This document shows, one piece after another, positions 21,362 to 34,000 of a stretch of DNA of 64,000 bases (within the stretch, counting starts at the first letter, position 1; each line of letters starts with the position of its first letter). Origin of the DNA: Rhynchopus euleeides (taxonomy: Eukaryota > Euglenozoa > Diplonemea > Diplonemida > Diplonemidae); NCBI GenBank assembly GCA_963210315.1, contig OY723252.1, forward strand, positions 1,581,401 through 1,645,400. The letters are read 5' to 3'. The translations under genes were made by a program, and so were the position numbers. The notes under the pieces are model-generated. The model was not told the origin of the DNA. It ran no database searches and worked only from the letters and a program-made list of their open reading frames with translations.

Positions 21362-23371
21362 ATGTCGACTCTCGCGTTGGTGGCACTGGTGGGGGCATGC
21401 AACGCACTGCACCCCTTCCACGTGCAGATGCACGACCGTCATCTGCAGCAGCAGATGTGGTGGCAGGACCGGTACGGGGTCAAGGCCCCTCAGGATCTGA
21501 AGGTGGGGCCTAAGGCGGAGTACTTCACGCAGTACCAGGACCACTTTGACGGCACCAACTCGAAGACCTGGCATCAGGCGTACTTCACCAACGCGACGTA
21601 CTACCGCCCGGGGGGCCCCGTGTTCATCTGTGTGGGTGGTGAGGGCCCTGCTCTTGACGGCAGCGTTGTGGTCTCCAGCGTGCACTGCAACGTTGCTGTG
21701 GAGTTCCTGAAGGAGACGGGCGCCATCATGTTCGCCCTCGAGCACCGCTACTACGGCTGCCACAACCTGTCGGCGTGCCCCGTGTCCGACCCCGCTGCCT
21801 CCGGGGCCCTGCGCTACCTGTCGTCGCGCCAGGCCCTGAGCGACCTGGCACGCTTCCACGAGTTCGCCACCGAGAAGTACAACACCACCGGGAAGTGGGT
21901 GTCGTTCGGCGGCTCCTACCCCGGCATGCTTGCAGGGTGGTTCCGCCTCAAGTTCCCCCACCTGGTGCACGCGTCCATCGCGTCGTCTGCGCCTGTGCGC
22001 GCCGAGCTCGACATGGTTGGCTACAACGACGTTGTGGCGTACGGCTACTCCGTCTCCGACAACAACGTCGGTGGGTCGCAGGCCTGCATGGAGAACATCG
22101 CTGACGGGCACGCCAAGATCAAGGAGATGTTCGGCACCAGCAGCGGGCGCCAGGAGCTGTCGTCCCTCTTCGGGGAGAGCGCCTCCTTCTTCGAGAGCTA
22201 CGACAACCAGATGAACTTCGCGGGCAACGGCGTGGCGCAGTTCCCGGCACAGAGCAACGACCCCACGTGCACGCGCGCCGGGTGCAACATCAAGAAGATC
22301 TGCGAGGTGATGACGAACACATCCTTCTCCGACAACGTGCGCAGGCTGGCAAGCCTTGTCAAGTCGCAGGACGCTTGGGCCACCCGCAAGTGGCGTGTGC
22401 AGGCCCCGATGGACTGGGCTGACTACTGGGGCTACCAGACCTGCACTGAGTTCGCCTTCTACCAGACGTGCGAGGTGGGCTCGAAGTGCTTCTACGCACA
22501 GGGCTACGTCACGCTCGCCTCCATGGACTCCTTCTGCAAGACCTGGAATGTCGACGAGGCTCTGATCCAGCGCAACGTGGACTTCAGCAACCAGTACTAC
22601 GGCAGCGACAAGCCTGCCGGCAACTGCGTCATGTACCCCAACGGTGAGGTCGACCCCTGGAAGGCCAACTCCGTCCTGGTGTCCCCCTCGCAGGGCATCG
22701 ACGTGCTGATGGTGGGCGGTGCGTCGCACCACGCCTGGACGCACCCCTCTGCGGACAACGACCAGGTATGCCTTTAGGTTGTCTTCCGGGCGGCGGTTGG
22801 GGGGGTTTCTTTCCCGTAGACATTGCCGCTGTATTGTATCGAACAGCAGATCACACCAACCATCAGGAGTGGGTCTGTGTACACTGCCACACAAAAGGAT
22901 TCACGTCTGTGTCGGGGTATCATTAGAGTGCATGGGTGTGCTCGGTAGCGTTTCCACACTGCTTTATCCCGCCCACGATTTTTGTCACTCGCATGTTTCT
23001 CTGTCGGAATACTGAATCACCGGCCCACACCACACCACCGACACCACCCCCATCAGGACTCGGTGAAGCAGGCCCGCCTGACGATCCGCAAGCAGATCCA
23101 GACCTACCTTGGTCAGGTATGTTGCTGTGTGTTTTTGTGCAGTCGCTCCTGGGTGGGCTATTGGAGGGGCCTTTACGAAAATACAGAAAAGTGAGAAAAG
23201 GGCGACAGGCAGACAGTTTCTTTTTTGACGCAAAAAGCAGGGTGCCCTTGCCCCAGGCGTTTAAAATGCAACGATTCTGAAGATCCTGCACGCCGGTTGT
23301 AATTTTATCGATCAGCCTTCACACCCACACACACACACTTCCGGCAGGACTGCGACCAGGCGAAGCAGTAA
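21362..23371 (+). CDS. Peptidase family S28 (prolylcarboxypeptidase/DPP-II type), three exons
   Basis: Exons are 21362-22765, 23057-23116 and 23348-23371. All introns are phase 0 with GTATG donors and CAG acceptors. The product has 495 residues, usual for S28 proline-specific exo-serine peptidases of lysosomes or secretory vesicles. A signal peptide (MSTLALVALVGACNA) leads. The nucleophile is Ser185 in GGSYPG, the acid is Asp431 in GEVDPW, and the His is 456 or 457 in GGASHHAW. N-glycosylation sites are present (NATYY). The two small last exons supply the C-terminal helix (DSVKQARLTIRKQIQTYL) and the last seven residues. Without splicing the protein would stop three codons into intron 1, which supports the model. 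Confidence 0.93.
22766..23056 (+). other. Intron 1 of the S28 gene, with a dispersed-motif copy
   Basis: A 291-bp GT-AG intron. At 22881-22913 it carries the ACACTGCCRCAAAAxGATTMACGT motif shared with 6551, 23787, 24176 and 54680. Confidence 0.7.
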
Positions 23372-23805
23372 TCTGACAAGCCGACCACCCTTTGCAGTGG
23401 CAGCTGCTGCCCTGCCCTGCACCCCCCCACCTGCGATTTGAGTGAAGGGGAGAGGCTCCGACCCTCGTGCCTTACCCTTCTCTGCATCGTCACTGACCCC
23501 CCCCCACCCCCACCACTCCGACCTGCGTGTCCCGCCCATCTAGTTCGAACAAAGGGGTACCTGCACCCACCAATCAAGGTCGCGTCCTATATCTCAGTTG
23601 CACTCACCATATCCCCGCCCCCCCGCCTTGGTCCTGCTGTCGTGTGATTAAATTAGCGCGGGCATTCGGGTGACCAAACGTCGGTGTGTGTGTGTGTCGG
23701 TGGAGCCAGAGTTTGGGTGTGTCGTGTGTTTGTTGACTGTGGACACCAGCATCGCATTCAGAGCAGGGTGCCACTCGGTCTGATCTACACTGCCGCAAAA
23801 CGATT

Positions 23806-23844
<39 letters not shown>

Positions 23845-24837
23845 CCAATTTTCGGGAATTTCAATCAGTCTGCTGATGGATCATATGCCCACACGTGGCA
23901 TCTGCTTCACTCCGGGTCTGAGGGGTCTGGGTGGGTCCGTGTGACACCCCCCCCACTCCCCGACGCTTTCTGAAAATATCTCACGTGTGTGTGTGCATCT
24001 CTCTCTGTTGTTCTGTGCGGGCTTGGCGGTAACATATGTGGCAGAGACTGGCTGTATTATAATGAACCCCTCCCACCCATGTCCCCACCCCAACCAACGA
24101 GAGTGTCCCCGGCACTCTGTGGACAAAGCGTGTGTGTTTTTTTTTGTTGGGATATCCCCTCCCGAGAGCATGATCGACACTGCTGCAAAATCATGATTAA
24201 CGTGTGGTGGAGAAGCTTGGCGCGCATGCCTGTGTGCTGCAGTCAAGGGACCTTTGATCAGACTTGAAAGACATCGGCTACCCCGAATACAACAGGTTGG
24301 CCGAATAGTCAGGCCCCTCTATGACACCAGCACCCGTGTGTGCGTGTGGGAGATCTTCGGGAGGGGGGACGGGTGGGGTGGGGGGGGCAGTCACATCATG
24401 CCTGATCCGCATCTGGCTGCAGATCAAGCCGTTCTGCCAGAGGCGGTTGTTTGTTGCCAAGGCCACGAGAGTCGGGAGGGGGGGGGGGTTGGGGTGTGTG
24501 CGTGTGTCTGGAGTTCATTGAAGCAGGGTGGTCACACATTGCTAGAAGGGGGTGTTGGGAGAGTTGATTTGCCTTGCGCCCTTCCTCTATTCTCATCGAC
24601 AGCCGTACCCCACGCCCACAAGACACGCACACACACATCTCATCATCTCAACCCAGCAATCTTTTTTGTGCAGTGTAGGGCCCACTCCAAGTGAACCCTG
24701 CACGCTGAAGAAATAAGACCCGCTGTGCCGCACAGTCCCGGCAGTCATACCCCCACACCACACCACCCACACAGCAGGGCGGGGCGAGTCGGCTGCCTCT
24801 GTTGTGATCCCTTCCCCCCCATCCCCCCCGACCCACA
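23372..24837. other. Intergenic, (GT)n and dispersed motifs
   Basis: Carries two copies of the ACACTGC..CAAAA..GATTMACGTGTG motif (23787-23840, running into (GT)n, and about 24176-24207). G-runs and CA-rich DNA fill the rest. No coding sequence is recognised. Confidence 0.5.
23807..23840 (+). repeat. (GT)n microsatellite
   Basis: About 15 GT units grading into GTAT, directly following a copy of the dispersed motif. Confidence 0.9.
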
Positions 24838-27793
24838 ATGGAAGAGGCAGCAAAAACCGCGGACACCCTCGAGTGGGAGCGGGACAACACGTTCGGCGAG
24901 GGCCGCTCCGAACGCCTGCAGGAGCTGTGCGACGCACTGCTGGGGCTCGTGCCGGCAAACCTCGAGGAGCTCAATGGGGCGGTGAGCAAGGCGCTTGCCC
25001 TGAGCCTGAAGGGGCGTGCCCTGTGCGCCTCCAGCGCAGGCAACACGAAGAAGGCGAAGGAGGGTGAGTCGCTGCTGTGCAAGTGTGTCAAGATGAACCC
25101 TAAATGCACCAAGTCGTGGAATGCGCTGGGCCACCTCTACTGGGAACAGGGCAACCTCAAACAGGCTTACGACGCCTACGAAGGGGCACTGTCCGCAGAC
25201 CCGAAGGACTCGCGTGCACTCCGCGACTCTGCCCTCGTCCTGCGCTCCCTCGGCGGAAAGGAGAACATCGAAAAGGCAGTCGACAGGTCGAAGTCAGCGC
25301 TGACGATGGACCTGTCCTGCTCCCACTCGTGGTACACCCACGGGATGGTGCAGCTGTCGAAGTATTTCACCCTGACGTTCGACCAGAAGGATCTGAAGGG
25401 GGCTCTCAAGGCGTTCGACCTGGCGGAGAAGCACGGCAGCGGCCACCCCGACATCCACATGAACCGCGGGCAGTGCCAGAAGTATATGATCCTGTGGGAG
25501 GAGGCGTTGAAGAGCCTCGATGCGGCGATCGAGAAGGACTCGACGTTTGAGGAGGCGAAGGCGTCGCGTGCGGACCTGCAGGAGTTCTTCGACAGGCTGA
25601 CGCGCAAGTGGGACGCGTTTGCGGGGTACAATGAGAAGACCCTTGCCAAGGCGGTGAAGTCGCTCCCATCGGCTCCGGGCAAGAAGTCAATCCGTGGCAA
25701 TACGGTCAGCATCATGCCCGTCACAGACCTGCAGGGCGACGAGTCCCAGGTCACAGAGCAGCGTTGTGTCGCCCTGCGCGTGCTGGAGGTGGTGGACGGC
25801 TCAGCCATGCCTCTCATTTACCTTGCGGTTGGTATGCAGAAGTGGTGGTGGTGTGCGCTGGGGGGAGGGGGGCAGGGGTATTCCTAACTTTCCAGGGTCG
25901 GGGGAAAACTGGGTCGATGGGGGGAAAAAGGGGGGGAGCTGGGCAAAGACTGTCAAAAAGGGGGGTAAAGTTTTTTTCGCGCGCTTCGCGCGCGAAACGT
26001 GCGCGCTCAGCTAGCAGCTCCATGGTGGCCCGTGTTTTCTTCGCGCCCATTGCATCTGCAACTTCCTTGGGATGATTGACGGGGCGGGCAGCATGACAGA
26101 CGATGACGTAGCATCGACCCACAGGGCTTGCACATTTTGGGACTCCCCCTGAAAGAGCTGCGTGATGAACTCATGTTCAAGATGGCATGACACGCAGGAT
26201 CCAGTAGGCTACCTTTCAAACGGGGGTGCCTGTCCCTGCTGGACAAACATAGGGCACAGGGGGGGTCTGGGGGGCTCTGCCCCCCAGCCGCCGGAGGCCA
26301 CGGTAGCGAACATTTATTCCTGTCGGGCGCAGATTCGGTGTGAAATGGGCTGCATCCTGAGTGGCCAGACCCTCCCCGATGTGACGATAAATTGTCGCGC
26401 AAAGACACGCCACAGGGGGGTCTGGGGGGCGGAGCCCCCCAGCCGCCGGAGGCCACGGTAGTGAACATCTGTTCACAGGTTGACAGGATCCATGTCATGT
26501 CAAGCCCCTGACCAAAGTCGGTGGGTTGATGGGTCGACGGGGCGATCCCCTCAACCCATCAACCCATCGACCCACCGACCCAGAAATTCGGTGGGTCGAT
26601 GGGTCGATGGGTCGATGGAAAAAGTGGGGGGGGGAAACCGGTTTTTGGTGGGTCGATGGGTCGATAGTTAGGAATTGCCCTGGGAGGGGGGGGGGGGGGG
26701 GCCGGGGGGGGGGGGGGCTCCTTGGTGATTAAGGATGATGTTGGCCACCGCCCCCTGGTCTTGCTTGCAGGGGGTGGGTGGGGTACCGACACTGCTCCAG
26801 CTGCGCCATCTCCCAGGTGACGGCTGTCGTCGGCTCGTCGACGCCCAACCTCTGCAAAACCCACATGAGCACCGTGTACGCGGAACTCGGGCTTTCGGCT
26901 TCGACCTTCCCTATCGTGGGGAAGTAGCCGTGCTTCGATGGGTGCTTCAGCGCCAGTCCCGCCAGGGGTCGAGAATTCGTCGCGGCGCCTTCTTCGGCAT
27001 CTCCTGACTCGCAGGCGGCTCAGCCGGAAAAATCGAGGCACCCAAATCTCCCAGAAGCCCAGCGGCCTCATCCGCCCGGAAGGAAGCGACCGAGCTCATC
27101 ATGCAGAGCAGTTCCCGCAGCGCATCGCGATGCTCCTGTGGGACCGCTGTCGGGATGCTGATCCCTCCCAGCAGAGAGAAGTGGGGTCAGATCGCGGGCT
27201 TGGCTTGTGTGGCTGTGCGCCGACGTGTTTGCAGGCATTCTTCCTTCTTTTCTCCCCCGCCTCCTCCACCTGCCCCACACATCCCTACAGATGCGAACCG
27301 GACTCGCTGCCTCATCGCGTCCTACGGCATCGATGCTAAGGCGATTCAGTCTGGCGCTGAGGTGATCTACGGCAACCCCTGCTACTACAGGCGGACCGTG
27401 CCAGGGGACAAGCCTTGGGAAGCCCTGATCCTTGTGATTGACAGATCTTCGGTATGCGATCGACGGAATCAAATGGATCGGTGTAGGGGTGGAGGGGTGG
27501 AGGGGAGTGAGAGGGTTCTTCGCGACGTGTTCTGAATAGGTGCGTATTTTTTTGGCAGAACAAAACGTGTTGTTATCGCTGCAAAGACTCGTAACAGTAG
27601 TACACGTGCCGCTGATCAGGCACCGTTCGTTACAGACAATCTCGGCCAAATATCCCGGCATGATTCATGTGGTTTCCCGTGCACCTCTCTACCTTACACA
27701 TCCATCCCACAGCCGGTGACCATCGGTGGGAGGCTGCTGGAGCGCGGGCAGTGGTCGCAGATGGCTCTCAACGTCACACGCAAGCTCGACTGA
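24838..27793 (+). CDS. TTC5: TTC5/Strap-like TPR and OB-fold protein, three exons
   Basis: Exons are 24838-25831, 27291-27451 and 27713-27793. Introns have GTATGC donors and CTACAG or CCACAG acceptors, in phase 1 then phase 0. The product is 411 residues (human TTC5 has 440). Residues about 60-260 contain TPR units (KSWNALGHLYWEQGNLKQAY, then HSWYTHGMVQLSKY). Residues about 285-410 fit the C-terminal OB fold (GNTVSIMPVTDL, then RCLIASYGIDAKAIQ, then PVTIGGRLLERGQW). Exons 2 and 3 rejoin exactly in frame. TTC5 is a p300/p53 cofactor in animals and reads nascent tubulin at the ribosome during tubulin autoregulation; the latter role could fit a protist (inference). Intron 1 is 1459 bp and contains a TIR element and an antisense coding fragment. 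Confidence 0.88.
25880..26675. mobile_element. ~796-bp TIR element in TTC5-like intron 1
   Basis: The ends are ATTCCTAACT (25880-25889) and AGTTAGGAAT (26666-26675), with further inverted GGGTCGATGG matches just inside. The interior has a TTCGCGCGC palindrome, two ~54-bp direct repeats (26256-26310 and 26411-26465) each with a GGGGGG...CCCCCC hairpin, and a GTCGATGG-rich palindromic block at 26517-26600. No clear target duplication. Confidence 0.6.
26740..27185 (-). pseudogene. Antisense coding fragment in TTC5-like intron 1
   Basis: On the minus strand, 27185-26947 reads as protein (LLGGISIPTAVPQEHRDAL, then MMSSVASFRADEAAGLL) up to a stop. A second frame then continues with equally protein-like text (KHPSKHGYFPTIGKVEAE, then AYTVLMWVLQRLGVDEPT) to about 26740. 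This indicates one broken gene piece with a frameshift. No family is recognised. It may be cargo or a remnant of a DNA transposon next to the TIR element. Confidence 0.45.
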
Positions 27794-28778
27794 GGTGGAG
27801 ACAGCCTTCTGCCACCCCATCTCCCCAGGGCAACACGTGGACCCCACCAAAGGCAGTGCCGGTGGAGGTGCCTCGGCAGCCATGATACCCGGAGTATTTT
27901 CTCTTTGCGCTCTTGCCCTTCCTCCCCATCCGGCGTGCGCATGCACCTGCCTGCTGCCCCATGCAGCTTTGCATGCCGCCCGTTGCCCGCGTCTGAACGA
28001 ACCCGTTGTTTGTGCTGGCAGGCATGGGCCAAGCGGGCCATCCCCCACCCTCCCGCCACCCCAATGCCTGTGATTTGGAAGAGGGTCGGTTTCTCAGATA
28101 GCACCCTGTAGAGGACGGTGGTGGGGTTTCGAGCAGTGGGGGATATCACTGCGCCTGTGTGTTGGCCTCTCTGGATGGGGGGCCGATCCCACATAGTATC
28201 ATATGGCGAAACGATTGAAATCCGCCCGCTCTTCCTGTGTCTGTGTATTGGTCACGTTTTTAAGTGGGCCAACTCTCAACTCACGTGGATCTTTTTGGGA
28301 AGCGTCAGTGGCCTGCACCTGGCAGGGGGCAGGCCCGTCTCCTGCCAGGTGCAGGCCACCGACGCTTTCCTCCTGCCCTTCAAACCCAAAGAGTGTGTCC
28401 GAATGCCACCCTGGTTTGTAAGCCAGGTGCATCCCGGGGATGGATTAGTCAGGGGAACCGGGACCACACACACCTCCCACGAAACGTTGCGGGGGGGTGG
28501 GGTGGGGGTGGGGGAGAGAGGGGAATGGGGACTGGGTTTACTTTTCTAGAACAGCGCCACACGTTAAGGGGGTGAAACCCTCCACACCCGCCCCCCCCCC
28601 CCCCCCCCCCTAGGGAAAACCTTAAGGGGTAAACTTTACGGGATTTTTCACATAGGCGAGGAACACGCACAAAATGGCAGTAAACCTGAAACCCCGGCCC
28701 CTGGGAGTATTTGGGGGCGGTCTGGGTGGTTTTTGGGGGTATTTGGTCACTTCTGAGCCAATCCGTGACCATGCTCAA
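27794..28778. other. Intergenic
   Basis: No gene. An inverted repeat (GGCCTGCACCTGGCAGG and its complement, about 28310-28360) forms a hairpin. A C-run lies at 28590-28610. Confidence 0.45.
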
Positions 28779-29099
28779 AAAGGTAACTTTCAATGCAGGC
28801 ACCCACATTTTGAGGGAAAGCCGGAATTGAAGGTTCTTTTATTATCGGCTAGTCAACCTCCACGACCGGGTTGGAGAACCCGCATTTGGTTCGATCAACG
28901 TACCTCGGTACAGAACCAAATAGTTTTTCTCCATGGACGGTTTTGGAGGCTAGCCACGTTCTCGTTACCCCCCAACTACCCCCCTTTCTTGTGATACCTA
29001 AAGCACGGTCGACTCCTCCCTAGGTACAGATGGTATAAGTTGAATTCGGATGCACATCGCGCCCACTGTGGCGCACGTTAACGCTAATGACTGTGTGAT

Positions 29100-30650
29100 G
29101 AGCAACCGGCCCCATAAACAGGCGCCCGGCTCTGCCAATGACCGTGTAGTGTGCAACCGGCCCCATAAACAGGCGCCCGGCTCTGCTGGTCAACGTGAGA
29201 TGAGCAACCGACCCCTTAACTGGCGCTCGGCTCTGCCAATGACCGTGTAGTGAGCAACCGACCCCTTAACCGGCGCTCGGCTCTGCTGGTCAGCGAGAGA
29301 TGAGCAACCGACCCCTTAACTGGCGCTCGGCTCTGCCAACGACCTTGTAGCGAGCAACCGACCCCTTAACTGGCGCTCGGCTCTGCCAATGACCGTGTAG
29401 TGAGCAACCGACCCCTTAACCGGCGCTCGGCTCTGCTGGTCAGCGAGAGATGAGCAACCGACCCCTTAACTGGCGCTCGGCTCTGCCAACGACCTTGTAG
29501 CGAGCAACCGACCCCTTAACTGGCGCTCGGCTCTGCCAATGACCGTGTAGTGAGCAACCGACCCCTTAACCGGCGCTCGGCTCTGCTGGTCAGCGTGAGA
29601 TGAGCAACCGACCCCCTTAACTGGCGCTCGGCTCTGCCAACGACCGTGTAGTGAGCAACCGACCCCTTAACCGGCGCTCGGCTCTGCTGGTCAGCGAGAG
29701 ATGAGCAACCGACCCCTTAACTGGCGCTCGGCTCTGCCAACGACCTTGTAGCGAGCAACCGACCCCTTAACTGGCGCTCGGCTCTGCCAATGACCGTGTA
29801 GTGAGCAACCGACCCCTTAACCGGCGCTCGGCTCTGCTGGTCAGCGTGAGATGAGCAACCGACCCCCTTAACTGGCGCTCGGCTCTGCCAACGACCGTGT
29901 AGTGAGCAACCGACCCCTTAACCGGCGCTCGGCTCTGCTGGTCAGCGAGAGATGAGCAACCGACCCCTTAACTGGCGCTCGGCTCTGCCAATGACCGTGT
30001 AGTGAGCAACCGACCCCTTAACCGGCGCTCGGCTCTGCTGGTCAGCGTGAGATGAGCAACCGACCCCCTTAACTGGCGCTCGGCTCTGCCAATGACCGTG
30101 TAGTGAGCAACCGACCCCTTAACCGGCGCTCGGCTCTGCTGGTCAGCGAGAGATGAGCAACCGACCCCTTAACTGGCGCTCGGCTCTGCCAACGACCGTG
30201 TAGTGAGCAACCGACCCCTTAACTGGCGCTCGGCTCTGCCAACGACCGTGTAGCGAGCAACCGACCCCTTAACTGGCGCTCGGCTCTGCCAATGACCGTG
30301 TAGTGAGCAACCGACCCCTTAACCGGCGCTCGGCTCTGCTGGTCAGCGAGAGATGAGCAACCGACCCCTTAACTGGCGCTCGGCTCTGCTGGTCAGCGTG
30401 AGATGAGCAACCGACCCCTTAACCGGCGCTCGGCTCTGCCAATGACCGTGTCGCGAGCAACCGACCCCTTAACTGGCGCTCAGCTCTGCTGGTCAGCGTG
30501 TGATGAGCAACCGTCCCCTTCGCTGGCGCCCGGCTCTACTAACGACCGTGTAGTGAGCGACCGGCCCCTTAACAGGCGCTCGGCTCTGCTGGTCAGCATG
30601 TAATGAGCAACCGGCCCCATAACAGGCGCCCGGCTCTGCTAGTCAACAGG
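29100..30650 (+). repeat. 50-bp satellite, ~31 copies, with 150-bp higher-order unit
   Basis: The unit begins GAGCAACCGACCCCTTAACT and ends near TGACCGTGTAGT. Three variants follow each other (ending GACCGTGTAGT, CAGCGAGAGAT and GACCTTGTAGC), giving a 150-bp higher-order repeat in the middle. Edge units are more diverged (GGCCCCATAAACAGGCG), as expected when unequal exchange homogenises the centre. Confidence 0.95.
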
Positions 30651-30679
30651 AGCAACTGGCCCCGGCACGGCCTCACACC

Positions 30680-31080
30680 TCATAATTCCCGAGGCACGGA
30701 GGTGACGCCCTCCTGACGCGCAAATGCCCGAGGCAATGAGGAGACGCCCTCACATATCCTGTTCCCGACACAAGGAAGTGGTGCCTTCCCTCGAATACGG
30801 ATCTCCGCGACAAGGAGTTGGATTTGAAGAGCCCGCTCGGCGTTCAGAGGCCCCCTTTGGTATGTGAACGCTCGACGACTGGAGGGGTCACCCCCTCCTT
30901 CATGTGGGAACGCTCGGCATTCGTCAGCAACGCCCTCCTTGGGTATGGGAACGCTCAGCGTCTGGAGGAGACACTCTCCTGTGTGTGACTACTCGGTATT
31001 CGGAGATGACACTTTCCTTTGCATGTAGGCGTCCAACATTCGAAGACGGGAGACCCTTTCATGGCAGCATTGGAGGCAGG
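30680..31080 (+). repeat. Decayed ~55-bp tandem repeat
   Basis: Spaced blocks of GGAGGxGACGCCCTCCTT followed by GGAACGCTCGGCRTTC-like text recur about seven times with low identity. A similar zone at 33690-34000 (GGAGGCGACGCCCTCCTTTT) suggests the interior was once tandemly organised. Confidence 0.55.
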
Positions 31081-34000
31081 AAGTGTCATCGCCTCGTGCC
31101 CATGTGGTCGGCAGATGTAGATGGCAACCCTCAGGCAGTGTGGGTGACCGCACGGCTCTCGGGGGCTCACCACGCAGGAGTATAAAGGAAACCCCCCCCC
31201 CCCCCCCCCGGTCGTGCACGCGCCAAGGGGACGATGAGGCCGCGCCCGCCCCCGCCTATGTCCCAAGTACGCCTGACATGGACAGATCATTGAGTGCTAT
31301 CATAATGGGACACCGAGTACACACCTCCGTACGGATGTACGCGATCTGGAGTCTCCTGAGCAAGAGCCATAAACAACGGCTGTGCCCCGAGTCTTCAGGT
31401 GAGAAGCTGTTAGCAAATGTTACCACCTGTCACAATCGTCGGATACCCAGGGGTACCGCCTACCTGGCGTATGCGTGCCCGTAAACCGGTTCAGACGCGC
31501 TCCCCTCTTGGTATACACGACAGGTCAGAGAGAAGATACCCTCATTGTACTCGGACGCCCGGGGTATGGAGATGCCAGCGCAGTCGGCTATCTGACAGAG
31601 CAGCCAGGCAGGTGTGTTATTGGCCCCGACGTCGAATGGAGCCATGGCAGGCACACAGCGAAGGACGCGTCCGGCTCTCCACTCACAGCATCCGTACCCG
31701 CGGGTCCACCTGTCGCTACCGGCTGCGTCCACTCAACACGCCTTACCCCGGCCCACATGAGTATGCCTGACATGTACACCCTGGAGAGCTACGCCGATCT
31801 CGCTGTCGATGGCAGGTGCTGTGTCGCAGAGCGACCTACCCAACCCCTCCGCCACCTGCTGGAGGCGTCTGGGGAATCACACCTCAAGCTCATCATCCGA
31901 TACGGCTAGCCTACTCCCTGGATACCCCCTGCTGCGCCCCCTACAACTCCACTTCGACTCCCCCACTACCTCTGATGTTCCTAGCAGTACCGCTGATGTC
32001 TCTTCGACACCCACGTATAGAAACCCGAACCACCGCGCCCTCTCAGCCTGTCACATGGATGAATCTTTCCCCCGATCGGCTCGGTCAGTATGCCCGTCAC
32101 ACCCTGCAAGTGAGATAGGAGCCTTTAGCAAGCTCTCGTCACAAGCGCCCATCAGCTGACCAGTAATAGGGCTGTGCCAAGACGTCATGAGCCTGTGGCT
32201 TCAGACACGTGCTGACCTAGACTATCCCCGGGTTGAGACAGTAGCGATCACGGGCAGGCGCTCAGTGAAGTCTGCGCCGCTTGACGAAGATCCACGCCGT
32301 GTCCCTCCCGTGGCTGCATCTCTGGGGACCGAAAAGGAATCATCATGCCAGGGTAAATCCGGGCATCACCGGCGCGCTGTTCCCGGCAGCGACCTCTCTG
32401 CTCTTAACGACACTTCAATTGCTGCCAAAGGCATCTACGACTCCCGCCGATGCACCTCCGATATGGTGATTGAACGCCGCAAGGGATACGGGATGCCACA
32501 TTATGCGTGTACTAAGGAATGACAGGTCAAACGCAACAGACGCCTCGCAACCCCAAAGACGCTGAGGTGCTGACATGTAGGGAGGAAAACTCATCCCTAC
32601 AGGAGAACGCCTTCGACCCCCTCTCGATCGCCGCTTATCCGCCGATCTCGCAGATGCGTGGCCATCCGCGGTGGCGCCGACCTCTCACGACGTCTTCATC
32701 CGCAGGGATTGCCCCCTCCCTTTGTGGTCCCTCGGCTGCGGCCGGATGCTCAACTGTGCCCCCATCCACGCCGACCCCAGGGTTCGCACAAGGCCGCTCT
32801 GCGGTGGCGCGTGACCTGTCATGGCGTCAGTAACCTCCCGTTGTATCTGACCCCTTAGACGAGGACCGTAAACCCCGAGATAGAAACCCTTCGCGGCCAG
32901 GCGAACGAGGATGTCGAACAACCCCAGGCCTCACAGGGAAGTTGCACGAAGCGTCTCCACCACGAAAGATACCCGCAACGTATGGACGTGCAGAGCACCG
33001 CGCGCAGGCTGCGGAGATCCAACGAGAGGCGATTCTCTGGGACGGCAGGGCCGTCGAAGAGACAGGGTGGCGATGCTCGCCTCGATGCCCAGCTGAGCGT
33101 GAGGTTCACTCCGACGCACTTGAATGTGCACCCTCACACCTGAAGAAGGACGGGGAGTTGGTACTGGCAGAATATTCGTGATGCCGCATATCAAGCTGCT
33201 GGGATGCGCCTTGGAGTACGCCGATGACGGATAACGGTAGTCTGATCAAACGTTCCTGCTCGACACACAAGACGAGGCGAGAAAGACAGCGATCGGTCCA
33301 ATGAGGCTCATTCCTCGACGTATGGCGCAGCGCATAGCGCGCTGCGGATGCTGACGATCTGAAGTAGGTGGGTTTGCTGCCCCGCGTCAGAGGCGACAGA
33401 TGTGGAGCTGGCACACAACGCAACGCCCCTCGACACCAGAATACCGTGAGGAACCACACCCGTCGAGCAGGCCGCGTATCAACAAACAAAGGGATCTCAA
33501 ATCACGGAGACCCTCAACACCTACCTCGTGTGCAGCCCAGGACCGGAAGCTGTCCACGGCCAGATCAGCTCCCTAAAGCAACTATCGACGCATCCTTGTG
33601 CATGATCTTCGACCCTGAGGAATAGCAGCCTAGGTATCGCAGTTGCACAGATACATCGTAACCACGCACCAGACATGCGTGACCTCCATCGGTGACGACT
33701 CCTTCTGCTCTGATGCCGAGACAAGGAGGCGACCTCCGTCCGGGAACGCGGAGGTGAAGCCATCCTTTTTGTGACCGCGCCCACGACACGAAGGTGACGT
33801 CCATCCTTTGCAATATGAGCGCCCGAGGTGCGGACGTGAAGTCCTATTGAGAACACCAGGGACGTGAATGTGACGCCCCTCTCTTACGATAGCTTCCTAG
33901 GCATGGACGCGATATCCGTATTATGAATATCTAGTACGGAGGCGACGCCCTCCTTTTGATAGTACCCGATACGCGGAAGTGCCGTCCTCATTTCCCGACA

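Noticed and set aside
21344-22894. 516-codon antisense frame over the S28 peptidase
   Set aside because: Shadow of a high-GC coding exon; the sense product has an intact catalytic set.
29100-30650. CRISPR array
   Set aside because: The 50-bp units are contiguous with no unique spacers, and the host is eukaryotic.
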